Positions 22,670 to 32,112 of a stretch of DNA of 49,098 nucleotides are shown here, piece after piece (position 1 is the first letter of the stretch; every line of letters begins with the position of its first letter). The DNA lies in contig JAGVQJ010000111.1 of the NCBI GenBank assembly GCA_020051775.1, positions 1-49,098 of the forward strand, read 5' to 3'. Position numbers and translations under genes: made by a program. The notes under the pieces were generated by a model. The model saw only the letters and a list, made by a program, of their open reading frames with translations, had not been told where the DNA came from and made no database searches. The DNA is from Calditrichota bacterium (lineage in GTDB: Bacteria > Electryoneota > B3-LCP).

Positions 22670-24495
22670 CACTCTACCGTCACACTCTTGGCTAAATTTC
22701 GCGGTTGATCAACGTTGCAGCCACGCAGCACAGCAATATAATAAGCCAACAATTGCAGTGGAATGACCGACAGGATGGGCATCAAGAAATTCATGGTGCG
22801 AGGAATTTCAATGGTGTAATCGGCTCGTTCACCCATCTCTTTATCACCTTCTGTGCAGACTGCAATCACAATCCCCTTTCGAGCCTTAACCTCCTCTATG
22901 TTGGAGAGAACTTTTTCATACGTACCATCCTGCGTGGCGATGAATACCACGGGCATATCCTTGTCAATCAGGGCAATCGGTCCGTGTTTCATCTCGGCGG
23001 CCGGATAACCCTCTGCGTGAATGTAGCTGATCTCCTTAAGTTTTAGAGCTCCTTCTAACGCTATGGAGAAGTTGTACCCGCGCCCGAGGTAGAGAAAATT
23101 GCGATGATCCTTAAATTTCTGAGCTAAATGCATAATCTTTTCATGATTTTCCAGGATCTTAGCCACTAAACCAGGCAGCTTTTTCATCTCACGCACCATC
23201 CAACGTCCTTGGGCTGAGGATATTCCCTTCATGCGCCCCAACAGAATTGATAAAAGAGCCAGCACGGTAACTTGAGAAGTAAAAGCTTTGGTTGACGCCA
23301 CTCCGATTTCCGGGCCGGCGTGCAGATAGATGCCGGCATCCGTTTCCCGTGCGATGGTGGAACCGACAACATTGCATATCCCCAGCGTTGTGGCTCCCTT
23401 GCGTCGTGCTTCCTTAAGCCCGGCCAAGGTATCGGCGGTCTCTCCTGATTGACTGATAGCGATGACGAAGGTTCCGTCTTCGATGATGGGATCTCGGTAG
23501 CGGAATTCCGAGGCATATTCAACTTCAACAGGAATGCGGGCGAATTCCTCGATCATGTGCTCGCCGATCAATCCGGCGTGCCAGGAGGTTCCGCAGGCAA
23601 TGATGATGATGCGCCGGGCGTGAGCCAATTTGTCCAAATGATCGGCGACGCCACCTAATTTGGCCGTACCCTCCTCTTCCAGCAAACGTCCACGCATGGA
23701 ATCCTCCAGGGTGCGCGGCTGTTCCATGATCTCCTTCAACATGAAATGATCGTAGCCGCCTTTCTCAATCTCCTCTAAGTCGAGGGTAACGGATTCGATC
23801 TTTTTTAACACTTCACGATTGGTCAGAGTCCGATGCTGAACCGAGTCCTTCTTGATTAAGGCCACTTCGCCATCGTCCAAATAGATGGCATTACGAGTGT
23901 AGGGAATAATTGCGGCCAGATCGGAAGCCACGAAATTCTCGCCTTCCCCCACGCCGATAACCAGCGGGCTACCCATGCGGGCTGCGATGATACGATCCGG
24001 TTCTTTATCGCAAATGACGGCCAAACCATAAGTGCCTTTGACCTGAGCCAGAGCTAATTGCACCGCCTCCAGTAGATCACCTTGATAAGAATCCTCAATC
24101 AAATGAGCCAGAGTTTCAGTGTCGGTTTCCGTGCGGAATTTATGACCCCGAGCTCCCAGACGTTGCCTCAGTGCCGAGTAATTTTCAATGATTCCGTTAT
24201 GAATAAGAGCAATATGTCCTTCAGTGTCAATGTGAGGGTGGGCATTGGTTCGGGAGGGGATACCGTGTGTAGCCCAGCGTGTGTGTCCCAAACCCAGTTG
24301 TCCGGGCAGCGACTGGCCGTTCAAAAGCTTCTCCAGCTCGGCTATTTTCCCCACCTCTTTCTTAATCTGAATGACTCCATTATGCAAAATCGCCAAACCT
24401 GAGGAGTCATACCCCCGATACTCCATGCGCTTCAATCCGGACATAAGGATAGGAGCGGCGTCCTTTTGACCAATGTATCCTATGATACCGCACAT
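22669..24495 (-). CDS. glmS: Glutamine--fructose-6-phosphate aminotransferase (isomerizing)
   Basis: Makes glucosamine-6-phosphate, the first step to UDP-GlcNAc for peptidoglycan and LPS. 608 residues, normal. Nucleophile Cys2 at the start (MCGIIGYIG), RMEYRGYDSSGLA, GLGHTRWATHGIPSRTNAHPH, two SIS domains (IIIACGTSWHAGLIGEHM; FAISQSGETADTL region) and the C-terminal NLAKSVTVE. GAGGG lies 6 bases before the ATG. No glmS ribozyme is visible upstream, where only 18 bp separate it from guaA. GlmU-type activity is encoded in the panC unit (7883-8647). Confidence 0.98.
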   Translation of the reverse strand: MCGIIGYIGQKDAAPILMSGLKRMEYRGYDSSGLAILHNGVIQIKKEVGKIAELEKLLNGQSLPGQLGLGHTRWATHGIPSRTNAHPHIDTEGHIALIHNGIIENYSALRQRLGARGHKFRTETDTETLAHLIEDSYQGDLLEAVQLALAQVKGTYGLAVICDKEPDRIIAARMGSPLVIGVGEGENFVASDLAAIIPYTRNAIYLDDGEVALIKKDSVQHRTLTNREVLKKIESVTLDLEEIEKGGYDHFMLKEIMEQPRTLEDSMRGRLLEEEGTAKLGGVADHLDKLAHARRIIIIACGTSWHAGLIGEHMIEEFARIPVEVEYASEFRYRDPIIEDGTFVIAISQSGETADTLAGLKEARRKGATTLGICNVVGSTIARETDAGIYLHAGPEIGVASTKAFTSQVTVLALLSILLGRMKGISSAQGRWMVREMKKLPGLVAKILENHEKIMHLAQKFKDHRNFLYLGRGYNFSIALEGALKLKEISYIHAEGYPAAEMKHGPIALIDKDMPVVFIATQDGTYEKVLSNIEEVKARKGIVIAVCTEGDKEMGERADYTIEIPRTMNFLMPILSVIPLQLLAYYIAVLRGCNVDQPRNLAKSVTVE

Positions 24496-24513
24496 AAATC
24501 CCTCGCTTTCTTC

Positions 24514-26058
24514 TTACTCCCATTCCACGGTAGCAGGTGGTTTGGAGGATATGTCGTAAACAACACGATTAATGCCACGCACTTCATTGATGATTCGATT
24601 TGCAATTCGACCCAGCAAATCCCAGGGAAAGCGGGTAAAATCAGCCGTCATGAAATCGTTCGTGTTCACTGCGCGCAAGGCAATCACCTGCTCGTAGGTG
24701 CGTTCGTCACCCATGACACCCACGGACTTAACCGGTAATAATACCGCCAACGCTTGCGCAGTTTGGTCATACCAGCCGGCTTTGCGTAATTCTTCAATAA
24801 ATATAGCATCGGCGCGCTTCAAAAGATCCAGACGTTGCTTTGTGACGGAACCGATGATGCGAACTCCCAGACCAGGTCCGGGAAACGGGTGCCGGCTGAC
24901 CAAGAATTGTGATAATCCCAATTCTTTGCCGACCGCCCGAACCTCGTCTTTGAATAATTCTTTTAAAGGTTCGATCAATTTTAAATGCATTTTTTCGGGA
25001 AGTCCGCCTACATTATGGTGACTCTTGATCGTGGCAGAAGGTCCTTTGGCCGACCGACTTTCAATCAGGTCGGGGTAAAGCGTTCCCTGGGCCAAGAAGT
25101 CCACTTTGCCAATGTTTTTGGCTTCTGATTCAAAGGCAATGATAAATTCCCGACCGATGATTTTACGCTTTTGCTCCGGGTCTTCCACACCCTCCAAGGC
25201 TTTCAGGAAGCGGTCGCGAGCATCAACTACGCGCAAGGCCACACCAAATTGGTGCCGAAAAACGCGCTCTACTTCTTCCCGCTCACCTTCGCGCAGCAAG
25301 GCGTTATCCACCAGAACACAATGCAGCTGTTCCCCAATCGCTTTATGCAATAGTAATGCCGTCACCGATGAATCAACACCACCGGAAAGTCCGCAAATAA
25401 CTTGCTCCACCCCCACCTGCTTCTGAATATCCTCGATGGATTGTTCGACGAAACTGGAAGCATTCCAATGGCTCCTGCATCCGCACACGTTGCGTATAAA
25501 ATTTGACAATATCTCCGTTCCATGAGTCGTGTGGGATACTTCCGGATGAAATTGGACGCCATACTGCCGTGTTTCAGTGTTCTCAATCGCCGCGAATGGC
25601 GATCCATCGGAAACTGCGATAGAAGTAAACCCATCAGGAAGTTTCAACAATCTGTCACCGTGGCTCATCCAGACGACCTGCGTGCTTTCCAGATCCTGAA
25701 AAAGCACAGCCGGTCTGGTGATACTTAATTCCGTGCGACCGAATTCACCTCTGGCTTCTGATGGTCTGACCTGTCCGCCCTGATGATGGGCCATCAATTG
25801 TAATCCATAACAGATCCCCAAAATAGGAATGCCTAAACCGAAAATTGCCGAATCAGGTTGTGGCGCGTTCGTCTCGTATACTGAAGCAGGCCCCCCTGAT
25901 AGAATAAGTCCACTGGGCATGCGTTCGCGGATTTTTTCTGCGGGACTGTCCGGCGACCAGATTTCACTGAACACACCCAGTTCCCGCACCCGACGCGCAA
26001 TCAACTGTGTGGTTTGCGCGCCGAAGTCGAGAATGATGATTGTTTCTAAGGTTTGCAT
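24514..26058 (-). CDS. guaA: GMP synthase (glutamine-hydrolysing)
   Basis: Converts XMP to GMP. 514 residues, normal. The class-I amidotransferase half has Cys83 in [12 protein letters not shown] and His in QFHPEVSHT. The ATP pyrophosphatase half has the PP-loop [26 protein letters not shown] and [12 protein letters not shown] follow, with the C-terminal dimerisation domain ending PPATVEWE. It lies 1 bp after surE and 18 bp before glmS. No guaB is seen. Confidence 0.98.
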   Translation of the reverse strand: MQTLETIIILDFGAQTTQLIARRVRELGVFSEIWSPDSPAEKIRERMPSGLILSGGPASVYETNAPQPDSAIFGLGIPILGICYGLQLMAHHQGGQVRPSEARGEFGRTELSITRPAVLFQDLESTQVVWMSHGDRLLKLPDGFTSIAVSDGSPFAAIENTETRQYGVQFHPEVSHTTHGTEILSNFIRNVCGCRSHWNASSFVEQSIEDIQKQVGVEQVICGLSGGVDSSVTALLLHKAIGEQLHCVLVDNALLREGEREEVERVFRHQFGVALRVVDARDRFLKALEGVEDPEQKRKIIGREFIIAFESEAKNIGKVDFLAQGTLYPDLIESRSAKGPSATIKSHHNVGGLPEKMHLKLIEPLKELFKDEVRAVGKELGLSQFLVSRHPFPGPGLGVRIIGSVTKQRLDLLKRADAIFIEELRKAGWYDQTAQALAVLLPVKSVGVMGDERTYEQVIALRAVNTNDFMTADFTRFPWDLLGRIANRIINEVRGINRVVYDISSKPPATVEWE

Positions 26059-26059
26059 T

Positions 26060-26821
26060 CTAAATCAAATCTTCCGGATGCCGGATAAATTCTTCTAAGG
26101 TCGGATAATGAGTCAGGTCGTAATGAATAGGGGTAATGGAAATATAGCCGGCGCGCACCGCTTGTTCATCAATATTGGGATCATCCTCTTCAGCCACGCG
26201 CTCGCCATCCATCCAAAAGTAGGCCCGCCCGCGAGGATCAAAGCGGCGGTGAAAGATCTCCTCATAGTTGGCTTTCCCCTGGCGCGTAACTTTGACGCCT
26301 TTGATTTCGCCTTCAGATAATGCTGGAACGTTGACATTCAGAAATACCGCCTCAGGAACATTCAGGGATAGATATTTCTTCGCAAAACGCGCGGCAAAGC
26401 GCGCCGCGGGACCGAAATCCTTATAATTGTATGAGGTCAACGAAACCGCAAATGAAGGAACGTTATTAATGCGACCTTCAGTGGCTGCGGAAACGGTCCC
26501 GGAGTAGATGATATTGATACCCGTATTGGATCCCTGGTTAATGCCGGAAATGATCAGATCGGGTTTCTCCTCCATGATGGCGCTGATGGCAATTTTAACA
26601 CAATCAGCCGGTGTGCCGCTAATGGCCCAGCCAAAGAATTCGAGATCCTTGTAGAATTCTTTGGCGCGCAAGGGGTCGGAAATGGTAATGGCATGCCCTT
26701 TGGCGGACTGCTCGTGCTCCGGCGCTACGATGGTGACGTCGCCGATTTTTTTTATCTCTCTGGCCAAAGCCTCCAAACCAGGAGCGTCTATACCGTCGTC
26801 GTTGCAGAGTAATATTCGCAT
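26060..26821 (-). CDS. surE: 5'/3'-nucleotidase SurE
   Basis: Metal-dependent nucleoside-monophosphate phosphatase. 253 residues from ATG 26821 (an upstream GTG at 26830 overlaps accD's stop and has no better site). The metal-binding start [45 protein letters not shown] and [26 protein letters not shown] are the family signatures. It sits between accD and guaA in the long operon. Confidence 0.96.
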   Translation of the reverse strand: MRILLCNDDGIDAPGLEALAREIKKIGDVTIVAPEHEQSAKGHAITISDPLRAKEFYKDLEFFGWAISGTPADCVKIAISAIMEEKPDLIISGINQGSNTGINIIYSGTVSAATEGRINNVPSFAVSLTSYNYKDFGPAARFAARFAKKYLSLNVPEAVFLNVNVPALSEGEIKGVKVTRQGKANYEEIFHRRFDPRGRAYFWMDGERVAEEDDPNIDEQAVRAGYISITPIHYDLTHYPTLEEFIRHPEDLI

Positions 26822-26822
26822 G

Positions 26823-27662
26823 TTAGTCACATAAATGGTGCAGTAATATGCTTACGGTGTCCTTTAATTTCGAACGATCCACAATCATATCCAAAAAACC
26901 GTGCTGCAGCAGAAATTCGCTGCGTTGAAAACCGGGCGGTAGATCTTGCTTGATGGTCTGTTTGATGACGCGCGGCCCGGCAAATCCGATCAGTGCGCCC
27001 GGTTCGGCTATGATGATGTCACCCAGCATGGAAAAGCTGGCCGTGGTTCCCCCTGTAGTAGGGTGCGTCAGGATAGAGATAAAGGGCAGTTTTTCTTGCG
27101 ATAATTCGGCCAACGCGCAGGAAGTCTTGGCCATCTGCATCAGGGACAGCATCCCCTCCTGCATGCGCATGCCGCCGGAGGAACTGATCAAAACCAGGGG
27201 ATTGCGGTTTTCACGCGCTCTTTCGACGGCTCGGAGGATTTTCTCTCCAACGACTGATCCGACACTGCCGCCGAAAAACTCGAAATCCATTACGCCAAAG
27301 ACAATCTTGCGATTGTTGAGTAAGCCGACGCCGGTGCGAATGGCTTCATTGATTCCGGTTGATTTTATCGCAGACTGCAAGCGATCTGTATACTTTTTTG
27401 TGTCTTTGAATTTTAGCGGATCTACGGAGATCATGTCGCTGTTGAACTCGCGAAAGGAACCATCATCCAGCAGCAGTTCGATATAGTCCCGACTGCCGAT
27501 GCGAAAGTGAAAACGGCACTTCTGGCACACAAAGCGGTTCTTTTGCAATTCCTTGCGGAATATGATCTCGCCGCAATCCTCGCATTTTAACCAAAGTCCA
27601 TCCGGAACTTCAGCTTTTTCGACGGGAGCCAGTCCCTTTTTAGTTTTTTGAAACCAGGCCAT
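26823..27662 (-). CDS. accD: Acetyl-CoA carboxylase carboxyltransferase subunit beta
   Basis: Beta subunit of the heterotetrameric carboxyltransferase that makes malonyl-CoA. 279 residues from ATG 27662. The N-terminal Cys4 zinc ribbon has Cys27, Cys30, Cys46 and Cys49 (LWLKCEDCGEIIFRKEL, VCQKCRFHF). The crotonase-fold core has VFGVMDFEFFGGSVGSVVGEKILRA, LISSSGGMRMQEG and SILTHPTTGGTTASFSMLGDI. accA is not in the window. No strong Shine-Dalgarno sequence is visible. Confidence 0.96.
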   Translation of the reverse strand: MAWFQKTKKGLAPVEKAEVPDGLWLKCEDCGEIIFRKELQKNRFVCQKCRFHFRIGSRDYIELLLDDGSFREFNSDMISVDPLKFKDTKKYTDRLQSAIKSTGINEAIRTGVGLLNNRKIVFGVMDFEFFGGSVGSVVGEKILRAVERARENRNPLVLISSSGGMRMQEGMLSLMQMAKTSCALAELSQEKLPFISILTHPTTGGTTASFSMLGDIIIAEPGALIGFAGPRVIKQTIKQDLPPGFQRSEFLLQHGFLDMIVDRSKLKDTVSILLHHLCD

Positions 27663-27701
27663 AGTTTGTGTCAATCGAGCTTGACTGGAAATGATTAATC
27701 G

Positions 27702-28196
27702 CTATATTTTCTTCATCAAAATCAGAGCATCCTCGCCATCAGGGTAATATTTACGTCGAGCGGATATAGGCGCAAATCCCATGCTGAAGTACAAATTTTG
27801 TGCTATCCTGTTACCAGACCGAACTTCCAAATAGATCATGGATATTTTTCGCTGGCCGGCCATTTTCAGAAATCGCTCCAGAAGTGCTCGTCCCAATCCT
27901 CGACCGCGGAGGTCGGGTAATACGCCGAGGTTCAGTATATGCGCTTCCTCAAAAACGCTTTGAATGATAATATAACCGGCGATCTTCCCCATAAGTAACA
28001 CCGCCTCCCCTTCCACTGTAGCCAACTCAAGGCAATCACGCAAGCTATTTTCGCTCCAGGGAAATTTAAAAATAAGCAGCTCGCAGTAAGCCAATTCTGG
28101 CGCGTCTTGAGGAGTCAGACTTCGGAATTGAATCCCCGGGTCTCGATCGGATGCCGCTAAGAGTGATTTGCCCGAGTTTCGGTTCTGGTTATACAT
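27702..28196 (-). CDS. rimI: Ribosomal-protein-alanine N-acetyltransferase, RimI family GNAT
   Basis: GNAT acetyltransferase of 164 residues. The acetyl-CoA binding motif A reads LGVLPDLRGRGLGRALLERFL; LEVRSGNRIAQNLYFSMGFAPISARRKYYPDGEDAL matches RimI's C-terminal signature. RimI acetylates the N-terminus of ribosomal protein S18. The first 25 residues before FRSLTPQDAPEL are not conserved, so an internal start is possible; as drawn it overlaps folP by 40 bases. Confidence 0.85.
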   Translation of the reverse strand: MYNQNRNSGKSLLAASDRDPGIQFRSLTPQDAPELAYCELLIFKFPWSENSLRDCLELATVEGEAVLLMGKIAGYIIIQSVFEEAHILNLGVLPDLRGRGLGRALLERFLKMAGQRKISMIYLEVRSGNRIAQNLYFSMGFAPISARRKYYPDGEDALILMKKI

Positions 28197-29392
28197 TGCT
28201 GCACAATTTCGGCGACTTCAATCATCGGTTTCACGTCGTGTACTCGGATAATATCGGCTCCATTCAATATGGCCACAGCGGCTGCGCCGGCCGTCCCGAA
28301 AAGTCTCTCTTCCACCGGCATATTAAGGGTTTTGCCGATGAAAGCCTTACGCGAAGGTCCCACCAGCACCGGGCCCAGATCCCCGAACTCCCGCAGACGA
28401 CCCAGTAATTCGAAATTATCACCGGTTCGCTTGCCGAATCCAATGCCGGGGTCTATGATGATGCGGTCTTCCGAGACCCCCGCCTCAAGCACGATATTGA
28501 CTCGTTTGCTTATAAAACTGTGAACTTCACCAATCAAATCGTGATAGTCTGGATTTTCTTGCATGTTCCGAGGTTCGCCCTGCATGTGCATCAGGACAAC
28601 CGCGGCCTCTAAATCCTTTACTACACTCAACATGTCTTTATCTCCGCGCAGCGCGGTAATATCGTTGACGATGCCAACTCCTGCATCCAAAGCAGAACGG
28701 GCCACCAGAGCCTTTGAAGTGTCTATGGACAGGGGCACTTTAATGTCTTTGACCAACGCTTTAATCACAGGCAATACCCGACTCAGTTCTTCGTCAACAC
28801 TGACAGAAAGCGATCCGGGACGAGACGATTCTCCGCCAATGTCAATGAAATCAGCGCCTTCTTCTTCTAATCGAAGAGCTTGTTCGATGGCTGATTGGGG
28901 ATCAAAGAAACGCCCTCCATCGGAAAAAGAATCCGGTGTGACATTCAAAACTCCCATAATAAAAGGACGACCGAGGCGTTCGTAAATATGGTTCTTTACC
29001 CGGAAGGGTTTTCTGCCGCTCGAACCTGATATTCCAATTTGCCCGATCTGTCTGGCAATTTCGGGTAGACCGAACTGCTGAGTTCTCAATTTTCCGCAGA
29101 CCGACTCAAGATTCGCGTCAGTAACCATCAGCAGCACATCGCTGCGCTGCACATGACCGGTGATCAAATCTCTATGTACAGCAGCATCGCCTCCTACCGA
29201 AAGGGCGGTTTGCTTCAGGATGTGCGCCGCTGCGGCAGAAAGATCAGAAATTTTAATCAGCGTCATGCGACTCTTTGGCAGCATCCTTGCCACACCATCA
29301 GGATGGCAACCCAACCTCTCGAGTTCAGCGATTAGATCTTGATTCCCACGCGGGTAAATACCTCGCACGCGGGTGTTTTTATCGTCAGTCAC
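28157..29392 (-). CDS. folP: Dihydropteroate synthase, long form with N-terminal extension
   Basis: Condenses hydroxymethyl-dihydropterin diphosphate with p-aminobenzoate. The catalytic TIM barrel has MGVLNVTPDSFSDGGRFF, DIGGESSRPG, IDTSKALVARSALDAG, VNDITALRG, DPGIGFGKRTGDNFELL and GPSRKAFIG. About 130 extra residues precede it (SDLSAAAAHILKQTALSVGGDAAVHRDLITGHV), an extension I know from other long FolPs. The start is uncertain: GTG 29392 (chosen; overlaps the preceding stop by 8 bases) or TTG 29407. folE is two genes upstream. Confidence 0.93.
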   Translation of the reverse strand: MTDDKNTRVRGIYPRGNQDLIAELERLGCHPDGVARMLPKSRMTLIKISDLSAAAAHILKQTALSVGGDAAVHRDLITGHVQRSDVLLMVTDANLESVCGKLRTQQFGLPEIARQIGQIGISGSSGRKPFRVKNHIYERLGRPFIMGVLNVTPDSFSDGGRFFDPQSAIEQALRLEEEGADFIDIGGESSRPGSLSVSVDEELSRVLPVIKALVKDIKVPLSIDTSKALVARSALDAGVGIVNDITALRGDKDMLSVVKDLEAAVVLMHMQGEPRNMQENPDYHDLIGEVHSFISKRVNIVLEAGVSEDRIIIDPGIGFGKRTGDNFELLGRLREFGDLGPVLVGPSRKAFIGKTLNMPVEERLFGTAGAAAVAILNGADIIRVHDVKPMIEVAEIVQQCITRTETRANHS

Positions 29393-30809
29393 GGCTTTTT
29401 TTGTCAATCTCTGCTACCATGCGTCCCGCCCTTTGACCGAACTCGTCATTGGTGCCTGACCGTCTTTCCCAGCGCTTATAAAAATAGAATCTTGCTTTTT
29501 CGCGGTCTTCCTTAATCTTGTATATCATCCCCAAATAATAAAGGTGATCCACCGGGCCGTCCATGGCTTGAATCTGGCGAAAGGTTTCCAAGGCCGCATC
29601 GTATTGTTTCGTGTGATATTGCACAACCCCCAAGTTGAAGGTCGCCAGTATGTCATTCGGATCTTTATTGATTAAATCTTGATAGATTTTACGCGCTGCC
29701 TCAGGATTGCCGAATTGAATATCCAAGGCCCCTAATTTCAGCCATAATTCGCGCGATTCAGGATTTATTTCCAAGCCTTGCATAAGGATTTTTCGAGCTT
29801 TGGCGCTATATCCCTTTGGCGTTAGCTGATCAACCCAAACAACTCGAGCCTGTTCATAGGCTGGATCCAGTCTGATAGCCTCCTCTGCCAAGGCTGTCGG
29901 AGTGTTCAGGTATAAATCCTTCAAGCGATCCGGATGGATATGCGTCAGACCAAGCATCGCTCGGGGTTGCATGGGTTCATCAGCTAAAACGACTTTCAAA
30001 GCAGATTCTGTGCCATCCCATTCAAACCCCCGCAGGAAATACTCGCCCAACGCTAACATCGCCTCGGAGGAAGTAGCTGCCTGGCGAACTGCGGTTATAA
30101 GCAAAGAGTGAGCGCCGGCGCGATCGCCGGATAATTCAAAACAACGAGCCAGGGCAATCAGAGCCGGTATAAAAACGGAATCAAATGAAACTGCTTGTGA
30201 TAAAATAATTCGGGCTGAATCCAACCTTCCGTAGAGAAATTCGCTCCGCCCCCAATAATAATATTCCAGCGCCTTTCGATCAGGCTTAGAGTTGAAAGGA
30301 TCGGCTAAGGTTTTTTTATCGCCTAAAGTTTTTAAAACCGAATGTCCGAGTTGCTGTGCTTTGGTTTCGACCTCTTCAAGCGAACTGACCGAAGCCTCAA
30401 CTTTGAAAACTTCATATCCTGCCTTCTTGGCAACGGTAAGACTCGGGGCAGTATAGTCGCTTGCTCCTTCCCAGGGATTAATTAGCGCTCTTTCCAAAGT
30501 ATTACGTAAAGAACGGGCGGTGATATCGGCTATGGCCTGGTTTTGCCAGGAAGAGAGGCCGCCAGCATCGGGGAAAATAGCGATAAGTCGGGGTTTAAGT
30601 TTTGGTGGGGTTTGTACCCACAACAATGCGTATATTACGACGATTATTAATGGACCGAGCAGGCGCCATTTGCGGTAAGTTTTAGTTGGTAAGGTTTCAC
30701 CGGCGCGGTAGATAAACTCCCAGATAGCCGCAAAAGAAACCAGGATAACCAAGAGCAAAGCGAATCCGCCTGGGACATTACCACTTATCAAACGCCAAAG
30801 ATGGGTCAT
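29385..30809 (-). CDS. Membrane-anchored TPR protein of unknown function
   Basis: 474 residues from ATG 30809. Two N-terminal transmembrane helices (about residues 14-36 and 50-66) precede an extracytoplasmic region without a recognised domain (about 70-190). At least five TPR-like repeats follow (for example YYWGRSEFLYGRLDSARIILSQAV; ESRELWLKLGALDIQFGNPEAARKIY; DILATFNLGVVQYHTKQYDAAL). No ribosome-binding site was found. It lies 14 bp after folE and overlaps folP; the folate context may be incidental. The 48 codons upstream of 30809 in the same frame are antisense to nothing useful and duplicate the folE 3' end, so they are excluded. Confidence 0.75.
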   Translation of the reverse strand: MTHLWRLISGNVPGGFALLLVILVSFAAIWEFIYRAGETLPTKTYRKWRLLGPLIIVVIYALLWVQTPPKLKPRLIAIFPDAGGLSSWQNQAIADITARSLRNTLERALINPWEGASDYTAPSLTVAKKAGYEVFKVEASVSSLEEVETKAQQLGHSVLKTLGDKKTLADPFNSKPDRKALEYYYWGRSEFLYGRLDSARIILSQAVSFDSVFIPALIALARCFELSGDRAGAHSLLITAVRQAATSSEAMLALGEYFLRGFEWDGTESALKVVLADEPMQPRAMLGLTHIHPDRLKDLYLNTPTALAEEAIRLDPAYEQARVVWVDQLTPKGYSAKARKILMQGLEINPESRELWLKLGALDIQFGNPEAARKIYQDLINKDPNDILATFNLGVVQYHTKQYDAALETFRQIQAMDGPVDHLYYLGMIYKIKEDREKARFYFYKRWERRSGTNDEFGQRAGRMVAEIDKKSRD

Positions 30810-30823
30810 TATCAAGGGAGGGT

Positions 30824-31396
30824 TTAAATCTCTGTCCGGTCGCCCATGAGCAACAGCGCTTCCAGCCGCGTAGCTTCTTTGCGCATGGCGCCGCGCATAC
30901 TGGAGGTAACGGTCCAAGCGCCGGCTTTCTTCACACCACGCATGGCCGTACACATGTGTTGGGCTTTAATCACCACAAACACTCCCATAGGCTTTAATAC
31001 CTGCATCAGTGTTTCAGCAATCTGGGTGGTCATGCGTTCCTGGAGCTGGGGGCGACGTGCCATCAGTTCCACTACTCGGGCCAGGGAAGAGAAACCGGTG
31101 ATCTTATTGTTGTTCGGTACATAAGCTATGGAAACCGTTCCCCAAAAGGGTAGTAGGTGGTGTTCGCACATGGAATAGAAAGGGATGTCGCGCATCAGAA
31201 TCATCTCATCCTGGTTCTCAGTAGTATACAACGCGATCTCGGTTTCGATCTGGCAACCTATGCCGGAAAACAATTCGGCAAACATCTCCGCAACTCTTTC
31301 GGGTGTACGTTGTAAACCTTCCCGGTTGGGATCCTCGCCTACAGCTACGATGAGTTCTCGCACCGCAGCAATAACCCGTTCACGATCGTATTTCAC
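30824..31396 (-). CDS. folE: GTP cyclohydrolase I
   Basis: First step of folate synthesis. 190 residues, normal. EDPNREGLQRTPERVAEMFAELF, zinc ligands Cys77 and His80 in YSMCEHHLLPFWG, SSLARVVELMARRPQLQERM and zinc ligand Cys149 in QHMCTAMRGVKK are present. The start is GTG 31396, overlapping the PEGA gene's stop as GTGA. Dihydropteroate synthase is encoded two genes downstream. Confidence 0.97.
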   Translation of the reverse strand: MKYDRERVIAAVRELIVAVGEDPNREGLQRTPERVAEMFAELFSGIGCQIETEIALYTTENQDEMILMRDIPFYSMCEHHLLPFWGTVSIAYVPNNNKITGFSSLARVVELMARRPQLQERMTTQIAETLMQVLKPMGVFVVIKAQHMCTAMRGVKKAGAWTVTSSMRGAMRKEATRLEALLLMGDRTEI

Positions 31397-32103
31397 GGCT
31401 GTCCTATCAGGCTTGAGTCGCCAGTGATACTATCCGGCAGCAAAATAAACGACAGTGGCTCCAGTTGGCCGCCTCGTAGTTGAATTTGCCTAACACTCTC
31501 CCCCTGTACCTTGTAGCCTTTAAGATTTACAGTGACAACATGTTTACCGGCCGGTATTTCTTTCACGGTAATATCGGTGAATTGATCTAAACGTACATCA
31601 TCCAGAATAACCTGAGCGCCTGGCACGTTGCTGGTTACCTGAATGGATCCAGTGCGTTCATGCAACACCAAGTACATCACGACTATGACTATGAGAACTA
31701 CCAAGCCGGACAGACTTAGTACCCATTTCATTCTGCTGCGAGCCGTATCGGGATCTTCCAGTACCTCGTCGAAAAGTTTTGCGTTATGACGAACTTCAGC
31801 CTCTGGAACCCAATCCACTTCGCCATCATCACGCACTATCTGGCGATATCCCGGCCTATCTTGGTAATACTTCTTTAGTTCCTCCTGATAAATGCGACGC
31901 CGCTTTTCAGCCTCTACACTGGCTGATTTTTCCGTTTCGCGCTGATGATCGGCTTTTTGTCGAAGACGGTCGCGTTCTGCAATTTCAGCGCGGATCTGCC
32001 GGCGCAGATCCTCTTCGTCATGGTGTAAGGAGTCGTCGTGCAACATTGATCCCAGGCTATTATTATTCTTCCGCCGGTCGGGGTTGATGGTTCCCTCGGC
32101 CAC
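31393..32103 (-). CDS. PEGA-domain membrane protein
   Basis: 236 residues. An acidic then strongly charged, likely coiled-coil segment (about 28-80: RRQIRAEIAERDRLRQKADHQ) is followed by one transmembrane helix (about 126-146) and an extracytoplasmic PEGA domain (GSIQVTSNVPGAQVILDDVRLDQFTDITVKEIPAGKHVVTVNLKGYK). PEGA domains occur in S-layer-like and envelope proteins. Starts with GTG 32103, 9 bp after ftsH. Function unknown; association with FtsH in the membrane is a guess. Confidence 0.82.
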   Translation of the reverse strand: MAEGTINPDRRKNNNSLGSMLHDDSLHHDEEDLRRQIRAEIAERDRLRQKADHQRETEKSASVEAEKRRRIYQEELKKYYQDRPGYRQIVRDDGEVDWVPEAEVRHNAKLFDEVLEDPDTARSRMKWVLSLSGLVVLIVIVVMYLVLHERTGSIQVTSNVPGAQVILDDVRLDQFTDITVKEIPAGKHVVTVNLKGYKVQGESVRQIQLRGGQLEPLSFILLPDSITGDSSLIGQP

Positions 32104-32112
32104 TTTGGTCGT

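Noticed and set aside
30810-30953. 48-codon N-terminal extension of the TPR protein after folE
   Set aside because: Overlaps the folE 3' end and does not resemble a signal or membrane segment; ATG 30809 begins the transmembrane-containing protein.
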